Shown piece after piece: positions 1 through 6,221 of a DNA stretch of 8,464 nt. This DNA comes from JAVBKB01 sp031554275 (GTDB taxonomy: Bacteria; Bacillota; Bacilli; JARBTR01). The stretch covers positions 1 to 8,464 of the forward strand of contig JAVBKB010000096.1 in assembly GCA_031554275.1 (NCBI GenBank), written 5' to 3'. Made by a program: the position numbers and the translations under genes. Within the stretch, counting starts at the first letter, position 1. Each line of letters starts with the position of its first letter. The notes under the pieces were generated by a model that had not been told where the DNA came from, ran no database searches, and saw nothing but the letters and a program-made list of their open reading frames with translations.

Positions 1-856
1 TATGATTGGCCAAATGAAAGGCTCCAAACAAAGCCACTGCTAGGGTAAAAAATGAATATACACTCAAATTCACATTTGCTAAGGAACGATACAAAAGATT
101 TTTGTTTTCTAAACTAGTGCTCATAAACAGAACACCAATGATAACAACTGCCGATGTAATAATAGTTATCAGCATCGCAATTCTAAAAATAAAATTTGCT
201 TTTTTGTAATTGAACCATAATAAATAGATACTATATGCGACTACACAGATGATAGTGAGCAAAACTATCAAAACAATTTTACTAACCCACTGTATTTGAT
301 CCTGATTTGTTAGACTTCCAAATTTTTTTGTAATATCAACAATTTGAAATAAAGAGAATTTTTCTTCAAACGTATTAGAAGGAATCACAAACCATTTTCT
401 GGTGATGAATAGAATAACTAACATGCCACATAAAATTGCTTGCCAACAATATGCTGATTTTTTTGATACTGCTTTTTTTACCTTTAAGGCGAAATTTTCA
501 AATGGGTCAATCTCAGCCTTTTGAATGTGTGAAGTTGTTGATTCCGCTTGACCCTGATCTTTACCACAATTCTCACAAAAAATCTCGCTTCCCGTTAGCT
601 CGTTACCACAACTCTCACAAACTACTTTCTCTTCCAGTGATTGCTGACTAGTTTGAGTTAAAGTTATCTGTACGGTTGAATTACCACACTTCCCACAAAA
701 TTTTGCACTTTCACTAATCTCACTTCCACATTTTTCGCAACACTTTTTTTCACTAAGAGCTTTTTTCAGTAGAGATCGTGTTACATTTTGATTTCCACAT
801 TTACCACAGAATTTTATTTTCTCATTTATCTCGTTTCCACATTTTTCACAAATCAT
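1..856 (-). CDS. Triple zinc-ribbon multi-pass membrane protein (3' end outside window)
   Basis: Read on the minus strand from ATG 856, the frame stays open for 285 codons to the window edge, so the C-terminus is missing. GGAGGAG lies 5 nt before the ATG and the only nearby upstream ATG meets a stop after two codons, which fixes the start. Three zinc ribbons follow one another: CxxC pairs at residues 3/6 with 17/20, 40/43 with 54/57 and 80/83 with 94/97, each knuckle followed by Gly, as in the short zinc-ribbon families at the N-terminus of many Bacillota membrane proteins. A charged linker (about 100-135) leads to four hydrophobic segments near 138-158, 190-215, 222-245 and 264-282. The ribbons would lie in the cytosol, since there is no signal peptide ahead of them. 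Function is unknown; I infer a membrane-tethered metal-binding or protein-contact module. The gene lies 84 bp downstream of the LytTR regulator on the same strand. Confidence 0.85.
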   Translation of the reverse strand, partial: MICEKCGNEINEKIKFCGKCGNQNVTRSLLKKALSEKKCCEKCGSEISESAKFCGKCGNSTVQITLTQTSQQSLEEKVVCESCGNELTGSEIFCENCGKDQGQAESTTSHIQKAEIDPFENFALKVKKAVSKKSAYCWQAILCGMLVILFITRKWFVIPSNTFEEKFSLFQIVDITKKFGSLTNQDQIQWVSKIVLIVLLTIICVVAYSIYLLWFNYKKANFIFRIAMLITIITSAVVIIGVLFMSTSLENKNLLYRSLANVNLSVYSFFTLAVALFGAFHLANH

Positions 857-905
857 AATTACTCCTCCATTTTTTTCTCTTCAAGCTAGTCACTTAACAT
901 TCGAA

Positions 906-934
906 TATATATTTTGCGACTTCATTTGTGTCAT
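906..934 (-). promoter_or_regulatory. Possible sigma-A promoter for the zinc-ribbon gene
   Basis: On the minus strand, ATGACA (929-934, five of six matches to TTGACA) is followed after 17 bp by TATATA (906-911), itself part of the run TATATATT. The predicted start would fall about 43 nt ahead of the zinc-ribbon ATG. No terminator-like hairpin is visible between the regulator stop and this promoter, so read-through from the regulator gene is also possible. Such AT-rich matches arise easily by chance in this genome. Confidence 0.4.
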
Positions 935-940
935 TGTCAC

Positions 941-1645
941 CTACCCCAAAAATCTCACAAACTTCCGTTTCGCTTCCGAGTATTTCTTTTGACTAATCGG
1001 AATGGTTTCCCCATTAAAAAGTGTGATTGATTCTAATCCGAATTTCTCAATACGATCCATATTGATAAGGAATCGATTGTGGCACCTGATAAACTTGCCG
1101 TCTGGTAGTTTAGCCTCAATATCACTCAATTTGGATGTGATTGAATGCGATTTGTTTTTCATATAGATATGACAAGTACGTTTTTCACTTTGAATGTACA
1201 CTATTTGATTAATCGGAATGACAGTGACCTCGCTATTTTTGGAAAATGAAATGATACTTTGTTTATCATTATCAATAGCGTCTTGACAAATTTCGATTGC
1301 TTTCCGGATATTGGCTTCCGTAATCGGCTTATGAATAAAATACATCGGTTTAACAGTCATTGCATCGTTAATATGACCTTCGTGTCCTGTAACAAAGACT
1401 ACTTTGACTGTCGGATCTAATTGATAGATTTTTTCTGCAATTTCAATGCCTGATTTCTGCTTCAGCTCAATATCCAGAAAAACAATATCTACTTGACTAA
1501 TCAAATCTTCCATTAAAAATTCAAAATGGATTTCATCTTGAAATTCCGAAACCTTAAAATCTTGGTCATGCAGTGTTTTTTCAACTAGCATTCTTATTGA
1601 ATCAATATGTTCGCGCTGATCATCACAAATAACAATGTTTAGCAT
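941..1645 (-). CDS. LytTR-family response regulator (AgrA/LytR type)
   Basis: This is a cytoplasmic DNA-binding response regulator, 234 aa, a normal length for the family. The receiver domain (residues 1-120) has the acidic pair D8-D9, phospho-acceptor D58 in a VFLDIE motif, T86 and K106 (HKP). A LytTR DNA-binding domain fills about 132-232, with the typical FIRCHNRFLIN segment at 185-195. I chose ATG 1645 because GTGAGG sits just upstream. An in-frame GTG 12 nt earlier overlaps that ribosome site and would only add four residues. The gene diverges from the GHKL kinase across 179 bp, and the kinase is its likely phospho-donor (inference). LytTR proteins usually bind pairs of 9-bp direct repeats near promoters of peptide-signalling, bacteriocin or cell-wall genes. 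No AgrD-like peptide gene or AgrB-like processing protease is visible nearby, so the target genes are unknown. Confidence 0.93.
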   Translation of the reverse strand: MLNIVICDDQREHIDSIRMLVEKTLHDQDFKVSEFQDEIHFEFLMEDLISQVDIVFLDIELKQKSGIEIAEKIYQLDPTVKVVFVTGHEGHINDAMTVKPMYFIHKPITEANIRKAIEICQDAIDNDKQSIISFSKNSEVTVIPINQIVYIQSEKRTCHIYMKNKSHSITSKLSDIEAKLPDGKFIRCHNRFLINMDRIEKFGLESITLFNGETIPISQKKYSEAKRKFVRFLG

Positions 1646-1705
1646 AAATAACCTCACAGTATCAAAGAAGAAGTCAATTAATATCCATTTCTATGATAAT
1701 ATAAA

Positions 1706-1714
1706 ACAAACGGA
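1706..1714 (-). promoter_or_regulatory. Single LytTR-like half-site in the divergent control region
   Basis: On the minus strand this reads TCCGTTTGT, which fits the generalised LytTR element [TA][AC][CA]GTTN[AG][TG] at every position. It lies 8 bp upstream of TATTAT (1692-1697 on the minus strand), a possible -10 for the regulator gene with a poor -35. I find no second copy at the expected 21-22 bp spacing, and one such match is fairly likely by chance in a region this size. Treat it as a candidate only. Confidence 0.2.
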
Positions 1715-1778
1715 ATTAGTTCATTTATGCAAAAAGTAAGCTTATTTTGCAAAGTTTAACGATTGATTCAATATTGTT

Positions 1779-1807
1779 TTGACATCTCCTATAATGGAAT
1801 TTATTAT
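1779..1807 (+). promoter_or_regulatory. Promoter of the sensor kinase gene
   Basis: A consensus -35, TTGACA (1779-1784), is followed after exactly 17 bp by TATTAT (1802-1807). A second -10-like TATAAT lies at 1790-1795 but has no good -35. With the first pair, transcription would start near 1814, practically on the GGGGTG ribosome site (1814-1819) and about 11 nt before the TTG start, giving a very short leader. Upstream, AAAGTTTAA (1751-1759) fits the LytTR half-site at eight of nine positions. A much weaker partner, ATTGTTTTG, sits 22 bp further on at 1773-1781 and touches the -35. This is the geometry expected for regulator binding, but the second half is poor. Confidence 0.5.
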
Positions 1808-1824
1808 GTAATCGGGGTGCCGTT

Positions 1825-3153
1825 TTGATTGTTATACATTTTTTTGTTTTTATTTTTCGATTTGCAGTTATGATTTGGTTTTTTCACGTTCTTCTTCCTG
1901 ATAAAAGAAACAGAAAAGTATCAAGATTTTTTATTTTGGGCCTTATCATTTACGCCCTCCTTCTTAGCATCTTCAAAGAGGCTCACTTCCAAATGTACAT
2001 TGAGGAAAGGGCTTTCAATCGAGTGGTTGAAGTATTCCTAAGCATTACCCTCATCTTTATTATTCCAATGTTCTGCTATAAAGGTGATTCTCGTTACAAA
2101 TTTTTTATTTGCCTCATCTATTTCGTTGAACATATGACAATTAATTTGCTAATGGCAACAGTGAATAAAAACATCTTAATTGATCGTTTCCCATTAATAG
2201 AGACGCCTTTTTCAGTTCAATATGAAACTTCACTTTTTCTTTTTAAGATAGTTGATTTATTTATTATCCTAGTGATTATTTTTTTCTTAAATCAGAAGCA
2301 AAATACAAAACAAAATCGATTCCAATTGGTTTCGTTGGTCTTTTTATTGCTAGCAGTCTTTAGAATTTCCATTATAGTATTTCTAACTACAGCAACCAAT
2401 TTCTATAATTTTTTTGCCCTTGTGATTGCACTTCTCGCTTCATTTGTTATTGAATGCGTTGCCTTATTTCTTATTCTTAGACAAATTAAATCCCAATTGA
2501 AACTAGAATTACAAATAGGTACATATGAAAATCAATTGCATACACAACTTGAGCATTATCAATTGCAGGTTCTCCACACAAATGAGATTAAGCAATTAAG
2601 ACATGATTTTAATAATCAAATTGAAACCGTTAATGCGTTACTTATGAAGAAACAATTTGAAAAGGCATCTCAATGTATAACTGAAATTTCTCAGTCTGTT
2701 TCTATATTGGGACATTGCTCTTACTGTGAAAATAAAGTTATAGATGCCCTTTTAATGAACAAATATCAAACAGCATCCGAGATGAACACTCCTGTTGAAA
2801 TAAATGTTCATCTTTCAGAAGGTAACAATATTCATATCCTTGATCTACACAATATTTTCTCGAATTTACTAGATAACGCTATTAAAGCTAGTATGAAAGT
2901 TCCCATAGAAAAGAGACTAATTCAGGTGAATTGTAAAACTGCTAAAGGATTCCTATTGATTAGATGTTCAAATACTGTTAACACACCCATAGATTTGAAT
3001 AAAAAAAGACCATTTTTAAATGGAGCAAAAATAAAAGGACAGGGGCTTGGACTTCAAATTGTTGAGAAAATAACGAAGAAATATGATGGTGACTTAGGAT
3101 TCAGTGTAGAGTCCGATATTCTTACAGTAAAAGTTGCGATACGATACGAATGA
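1825..3153 (+). CDS. GHKL sensor histidine kinase (AgrC-like)
   Basis: This is a membrane sensor kinase of 442 aa, a typical AgrC-like size. The N-terminal half carries about six or seven membrane spans (roughly 3-22, 35-50, 68-85, 92-113, 136-155, 168-188, 195-218) with little extracellular loop, as in kinases that sense peptides or lipid-soluble ligands. A helical linker (220-255) leads to the phosphotransfer motif LRHDFNNQ with H260. The GHKL ATPase domain shows the N-box SNLLDNAIKA (346-355) and the G-box GQGLGLQIV (405-413). There is no classical D-box, as expected for this subfamily. The start is TTG, with GGGGTG 5 nt upstream; the next in-frame ATG (residue 16) would cut the first membrane span and lacks a ribosome site. 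The kinase most likely phosphorylates the divergent LytTR regulator. Such pairs are more often found in one operon. The ligand is unknown. Confidence 0.93.
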   Translation: MIVIHFFVFIFRFAVMIWFFHVLLPDKRNRKVSRFFILGLIIYALLLSIFKEAHFQMYIEERAFNRVVEVFLSITLIFIIPMFCYKGDSRYKFFICLIYFVEHMTINLLMATVNKNILIDRFPLIETPFSVQYETSLFLFKIVDLFIILVIIFFLNQKQNTKQNRFQLVSLVFLLLAVFRISIIVFLTTATNFYNFFALVIALLASFVIECVALFLILRQIKSQLKLELQIGTYENQLHTQLEHYQLQVLHTNEIKQLRHDFNNQIETVNALLMKKQFEKASQCITEISQSVSILGHCSYCENKVIDALLMNKYQTASEMNTPVEINVHLSEGNNIHILDLHNIFSNLLDNAIKASMKVPIEKRLIQVNCKTAKGFLLIRCSNTVNTPIDLNKKRPFLNGAKIKGQGLGLQIVEKITKKYDGDLGFSVESDILTVKVAIRYE

Positions 3154-3218
3154 CTTTTGAAAAAACACCAGAAAATTCTTTGATGTTTTAAATTGGTCGC
3201 AAAAAATAGCAAAAAACA

Positions 3219-3257
3219 ATGAGACATGAAATGACTTTCAATCATTTTATGTCTCAT
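3219..3257. terminator. Bidirectional terminator between convergent kinase and gap genes
   Basis: The 16-nt arms 3219-3234 and 3242-3257 pair along their whole length with a single G/T position, around a 7-nt loop. An A-rich run (3201-3217) lies before the left arm and a T-rich stretch after the right arm, so the hairpin is followed by U-rich RNA in either direction. It sits between the kinase stop at 3153 and the gap stop at 3271 and can serve both. Confidence 0.85.
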
Positions 3258-3270
3258 CTTATTTCTACTT

Positions 3271-4272
3271 TTATTGCTTCGAAATGTACTCAATCAAGTC
3301 GATAACACGGTGGGAGTAGCCTGTTTCATTATCATACCAGGCAACAGCTTTAATCAAATTACCATCTAACACCATCGTTGAAAGTCCATCAACAATCGAT
3401 GAATGCGGATTGCTATTGTAGTCTCGTGACACAAGTGGCAATTCATTGTAATCCATGATTCCCTTTAAAGCGCCTTCAGAAGCTGCTTTCAGTGCACCAT
3501 TGATGTCCTCTTTTGTTACCGTTTTGTCCAATTCTGCCACTAGATCGACGATTGAGACATTAGGTGTTGGCACACGCATTGCCATCCCGGTCAACTTGCC
3601 TTTTAAAGCTGGGAGAACTAGTTCAACAGCTTTGGCGGCACCAGTTGTCGTTGGGATGATGCTTTGCCCGGCTGCTCGTGCACGTCTGAAATCTTTATGT
3701 GGCAAATCCAGGATTTGCTGATCATTCGTCACTGAGTGAACTGTTGTCATCATTCCACGCTTCACTCCAAACTGCTCATGTAGCACCTTCACAAGTGGTG
3801 CCAAACAGTTGGTTGTACAGGATGCGTTGGAAATAATGTGGTGCTCCTTTGGCTTGTAGTCAGTGTGATTCACACCCATTACAATTGTAATGTCTTCATC
3901 GTCTGCTGGTGCTGAAATAATTACCTTCTTCGCTCCTGCTGCGAGATGCTTGGCAGCACCCTCACGCTTTGTAAAGAAGCCAGTCGACTCAATGACCATT
4001 TCTACACCATACTTGCTCCATTCTAATTGAGCTGGATCTTTTTGTGCCAAAACTTGCACATGTCGCCCACCAATAACAAGCTGATCTCCCTCAACCTTGA
4101 TATCCTCATTTAGAATCCCGTGAATTGAATCATACTTTAACAGATGCGCTAACATCTTTGCATCTGTTAAATCATTTACAGCAACAATCTCTATTTCCGG
4201 ATGGGAGAGTGCTGCTCGAAACACATTTCTGCCAATCCTACCAAATCCGTTGATACCAACCTTTACTACCAT
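3271..4272 (-). CDS. gapA: Glyceraldehyde-3-phosphate dehydrogenase, type I (NAD-dependent, glycolytic type)
   Basis: This cytosolic enzyme oxidises and phosphorylates glyceraldehyde-3-phosphate to 1,3-bisphosphoglycerate, reducing NAD+. The protein is 333 aa, a usual length. The N-terminus has the Rossmann motif GINGFGRIGR (6-15) and an Asp in AVNDLTD (31-37), as in NAD-specific forms. The catalytic motif SNASCTTNCLAP carries Cys152, with His179 in TTVHS. The S-loop segment LPHKDFRRARAA, the MRVPTPNVS motif and the near-terminal WYDNETGYS are all intact. I chose ATG 4272 because GAAGGGAG lies about 7 nt upstream; an in-frame TTG at 4290 overlaps that ribosome site. The sequence resembles Bacillus GapA more than the gluconeogenic GapB as far as I can recall. 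Neither cggR nor pgk is adjacent in the window: the gene ends at a strong terminator and stands alone, with its own likely promoter at 4371-4398. Confidence 0.97.
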   Translation of the reverse strand: MVVKVGINGFGRIGRNVFRAALSHPEIEIVAVNDLTDAKMLAHLLKYDSIHGILNEDIKVEGDQLVIGGRHVQVLAQKDPAQLEWSKYGVEMVIESTGFFTKREGAAKHLAAGAKKVIISAPADDEDITIVMGVNHTDYKPKEHHIISNASCTTNCLAPLVKVLHEQFGVKRGMMTTVHSVTNDQQILDLPHKDFRRARAAGQSIIPTTTGAAKAVELVLPALKGKLTGMAMRVPTPNVSIVDLVAELDKTVTKEDINGALKAASEGALKGIMDYNELPLVSRDYNSNPHSSIVDGLSTMVLDGNLIKAVAWYDNETGYSHRVIDLIEYISKQ

Positions 4273-4340
4273 TATATATACTCCCTTCAATTAAAAAAGC
4301 GATACTCAAAAAAACAATATTTGTCTGAGTAATTATTCCC

Positions 4341-4365
4341 TATACATATGCGTAGCATACACATA
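4341..4365 (-). promoter_or_regulatory. Stem-loop in the gap leader RNA
   Basis: In the minus-strand RNA, 4355-4365 pairs with 4341-4351 around a UAC loop. The result is 11 consecutive pairs, of which three in a row are G-U wobbles. The DNA shows a perfect 5-bp dyad (TATGC/GCATA) extended by these wobbles. It lies about 70 nt before the gap start codon and would begin almost exactly at the transcription start implied by the promoter at 4371-4398. It may be a 5'-end stabiliser or only a chance fold; the stem is AU/GU-rich and not very strong. Confidence 0.35.
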
Positions 4366-4370
4366 AATGT

Positions 4371-4398
4371 TTAATATAAATAAATTTGTTCCTGCCAA
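4371..4398 (-). promoter_or_regulatory. Possible sigma-A promoter of gap
   Basis: On the minus strand, TTGGCA (4393-4398, five of six) and TATTAA (4371-4376, four of six) are separated by 16 bp. Transcription would begin near 4364, giving a leader of about 92 nt. The pair lies 51 bp after the stop of the upstream pseudouridine synthase gene. No convincing terminator with a T-run separates the two, so read-through is also possible. Confidence 0.4.
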
Positions 4399-4448
4399 GC
4401 TCTGAAACCTGCTTGAGAATTTCTCTATAATTTTTTCTGAGATCTCAT

Positions 4449-5432
4449 TTAATCTGGTCTGTTTTCTAATTTTTCTAAGACAGTTCCTCGGTCAATTTGA
4501 CCAAATTGAATGACTTCCTCATCTAGTTCAACAACAGGTATCATCAAGGAAAACTTCTCAACAAGCTCATCACTCGCATATATGTCGATAATTTCAATGC
4601 TGAAATCATTTGATTGCTGCAACTCATGTAACAGCTGCAAGGCTTCATCACAAAGATGACAGCCCTCTTTTGTGTAAAATTTGATTGCTTGTTTTGATAG
4701 CAACTGAGATTTAAATTGGTTTGTAGTTGATTGCAACAATGTTAATTCCTGATCATGCAGCGCACGATATTGACCTAATGCTAATGCAGGGTCTAATGAT
4801 AATGGCCCAATTGAAATTCGTTTAAGATAAACTACTTTTTTCCCAATTGCTTCAAACATCCTTTTCACTTGGTGAAACTTTCCTTCAGTGATGGTAAGTT
4901 CTATCTCAGATTGTTGCCCGCTTGTCAGAATTTCTAGATGTGCCTCTTTCGCTACATATCCATCATCCAATTGAACACCTTGTTGGAAAAGCACTATGTC
5001 CTCACTGGTGACTTCTCCATCAACGATTGCGTAGTATCTTTTTGTCACATGTTTCCTTGGCGAGAGCAATTGATGTGCCAGCTGTCCGTCATTTGTGAGT
5101 AGTAGAAATCCTTCTGTGTCTCGATCCAAACGTCCTGCTGGAAATGGCTTCATAGCGGAATGTTCAGGCTTAAGAAGCTCCAACACTGTCTGCAAACGTC
5201 GATCCTCGGTTGCGGAAATATATCCTTGCGGCTTATTCATCATGAAGTAGACGAATTCCTTGTAGTCCACTTGCTCCCCACCGACAGTGATGCTACTGAC
5301 ATTCGGATACACATGGAATTTTCCATTCAGTACAACAGTGTTATCAACTGCAACAATGCCTGTTTTCAGTAGTTTCTTTACTTCGGTCCGTGTACCAAAA
5401 CCGCTATTCGCTAGAAGCTTATCTATTCTCAT
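4449..5432 (-). CDS. RsuA-family pseudouridine synthase fused to a glutaredoxin-like domain
   Basis: This 327-aa cytosolic protein joins two domains in one uninterrupted frame. Residues 1-50 form an S4 RNA-binding domain starting MRIDKLLANSGFGTR. Residues 60-230 form the RsuA/RluB/RluE/RluF-type pseudouridine synthase core, with the catalytic GRLDRDTEG motif (catalytic Asp103), NKPQGYISAT before it and GKFHQVKRMFEAIG (184-197) after it. Family knowledge suggests isomerisation of U516 in 16S rRNA, but the exact target is inference. After a linker (about 235-248), residues 249-327 form a small thioredoxin-fold domain with KFYTKEGCHLCDEA (C258xxC261), a cis-Pro in MIPVVEL (Pro299) and a C-terminal helix, like the short stand-alone glutaredoxin-like proteins of Bacillota. 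The synthase alone is normally about 230-245 aa, so the extra 80-90 residues are a real extension. Start ATG 5432 has GGAGAG 5 nt upstream. The linker has no ATG; one TTG (residue 244) lacks a ribosome site. Confidence 0.93.
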   Translation of the reverse strand: MRIDKLLANSGFGTRTEVKKLLKTGIVAVDNTVVLNGKFHVYPNVSSITVGGEQVDYKEFVYFMMNKPQGYISATEDRRLQTVLELLKPEHSAMKPFPAGRLDRDTEGFLLLTNDGQLAHQLLSPRKHVTKRYYAIVDGEVTSEDIVLFQQGVQLDDGYVAKEAHLEILTSGQQSEIELTITEGKFHQVKRMFEAIGKKVVYLKRISIGPLSLDPALALGQYRALHDQELTLLQSTTNQFKSQLLSKQAIKFYTKEGCHLCDEALQLLHELQQSNDFSIEIIDIYASDELVEKFSLMIPVVELDEEVIQFGQIDRGTVLEKLENRPD

Positions 5433-5831
5433 TCAATCTCTCCTGCAGACGTTTGAATTGATGTACGAAATATTTCTCAAGGTTGGATAGTTTAAGTGAA
5501 ACCGCTCACCGTCTTATCCTTTACAACTAGTTTAACATTAGTTACTGAAATTTTCCTTGCGATCGTCTCAAGTAAAAATTTGCGTAGCTCTGAAATAAGT
5601 TGAACCATCTCGAGAAAGAAGTGTAGTTCCCAATCAAACTCCATCTCGATCAAACAATTCTTGACACATCATTTCGAGGAGGTGCTAGTGACAGTCGTTT
5701 TAAGGGACGTCCATTGATGCGCATTTTATAAAAGTTAGTGTCAAATCCGGATAACATGTGACATTCACCTAATATTTGCGATTGAATACAATAGGTCGAA
5801 TGCTTTTGACAATAATTTGGAGCGTGATGAT
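5433..5831. other. Intergenic stretch between divergent synthase and coiled-coil genes
   Basis: No convincing gene is seen in these 399 bp. They must hold the minus-strand promoter of the synthase gene, but I find no clear -35/-10 pair for it. On the plus strand, TTGACA (5661-5666) precedes an almost perfect ribosome site AGGAGGTG (5677-5684). This serves a GTG-started frame of only nine codons (5688-5717). A 7-bp inverted repeat, TTGACAC/GTGTCAA (5661-5667 and 5738-5744), frames that mini-ORF. A different plus frame, open from 5627 to a TAA at 5729-5731, ends in RFKGRPLMRIL; I do not recognise it. The area could be a decayed gene or a leader region. Confidence 0.5.
5766..5793 (+). promoter_or_regulatory. 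Possible sporulation-type (sigma-K-like) promoter of the coiled-coil gene
   Basis: CACC (5766-5769) fits the short mACm -35 of sigma-K promoters. After 15 bp, AATACAATA (5785-5793) fits the -10 CATAnnnTA with one mismatch, at the first base. The implied start lies about 30 nt before the GTG start codon. No good sigma-A pair was found at this position. The consensus is loose, so this is weak evidence and also assumes a spore-forming host. Confidence 0.22.
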
Positions 5832-6065
5832 GTGAACGATTATTATTATAGACCTCAACAACCCCAGATGCTACCACAATTGCAAAATCCATTGGGGCAA
5901 CCACAAGGGCAACAATTACAACACTATCCTGGTCAGTGGCAAGATACAAATATTGAGCGTCGTGTTGACAGATTAGAACGCGAAGTCACTCAACTGCAGC
6001 GCGCAGTACAACGCATCGATCAGCGCCTTGATCGCATCGAACGTCGCTTAGGTATCTTTCAATAA
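5832..6065 (+). CDS. Small Gln/Pro-rich protein with C-terminal coiled coil, unknown function
   Basis: I do not recognise this 77-aa protein by name. The first half (residues 1-40) is low complexity, rich in Gln, Pro and Tyr, starting MNDYYYRPQQPQ. The second half (about 41-74) is a strongly charged amphipathic helix with heptad-spaced hydrophobics (V, L, V, L, V, I, L, I, L) between Arg, Glu, Asp and Gln, a clear parallel coiled-coil pattern. There is no signal peptide, membrane span or Cys. GTG 5832 is preferred: GGAG lies 9 nt upstream and it gives the plausible MNDYYY start, whereas the TTG at 5817 has no ribosome site. Similar short tyrosine- and glutamine-rich proteins ending in a coiled coil occur in spore-forming Bacilli, where a spore-coat role is sometimes suggested; this is from memory and not shown here. 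The gene is monocistronic between divergent and convergent neighbours. Confidence 0.75.
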   Translation: MNDYYYRPQQPQMLPQLQNPLGQPQGQQLQHYPGQWQDTNIERRVDRLEREVTQLQRAVQRIDQRLDRIERRLGIFQ

Positions 6066-6102
6066 ATATTACAAAGAGTTAAACCGCACTTACGGCTTGA
6101 TC

Positions 6103-6127
6103 GTACCCATCTGCTAGGGTGCTTTCT
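6103..6127 (+). terminator. Weak terminator candidate for the coiled-coil gene
   Basis: GTACCC (6103-6108) can pair with GGGTGC (6117-6122), including one U-G pair, around an 8-nt loop, and TTTCT follows directly. It lies 38 bp after the coiled-coil stop codon. The stem is short and the T-run poor, so this is only a candidate. Confidence 0.3.
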
Positions 6128-6221
6128 AACAGATATAGCTAGAAATCAAAAATAACTCCCCAAACACCAAATGTCAATCAGCTAGAAGTCGCTTATTGTT
6201 GACTGATCCTGATTCCATAAA

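Noticed and set aside
436..651. Plus-strand frame of 71 codons
   Set aside because: It lies wholly inside the zinc-ribbon gene on the opposite strand, whose cysteine pattern and ribosome site are far better evidence.
1779..1795. TTGACA and TATAAT as one promoter pair
   Set aside because: They are only 5 bp apart. TTGACA pairs properly with TATTAT at 1802-1807 (17 bp).
4438..4447. Palindrome TGAGATCTCA just after the synthase stop as a terminator
   Set aside because: The perfect 10-bp palindrome has no loop and is not followed by a T-run on the minus strand (an A-run follows), so it does not fit an intrinsic terminator.
5627..5731. Possible gene fragment ending RFKGRPLMRIL
   Set aside because: The frame is short, has no start or recognised homology, and could be chance; it is noted only under the intergenic entry.
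5650..5949. Minus-strand 99-codon frame overlapping the coiled-coil gene
   Set aside because: It is antisense to the coiled-coil gene over half its length and shows no recognisable domain. The repetitive V/A and N/H runs mirror the Gln/Pro/Tyr codons on the other strand.
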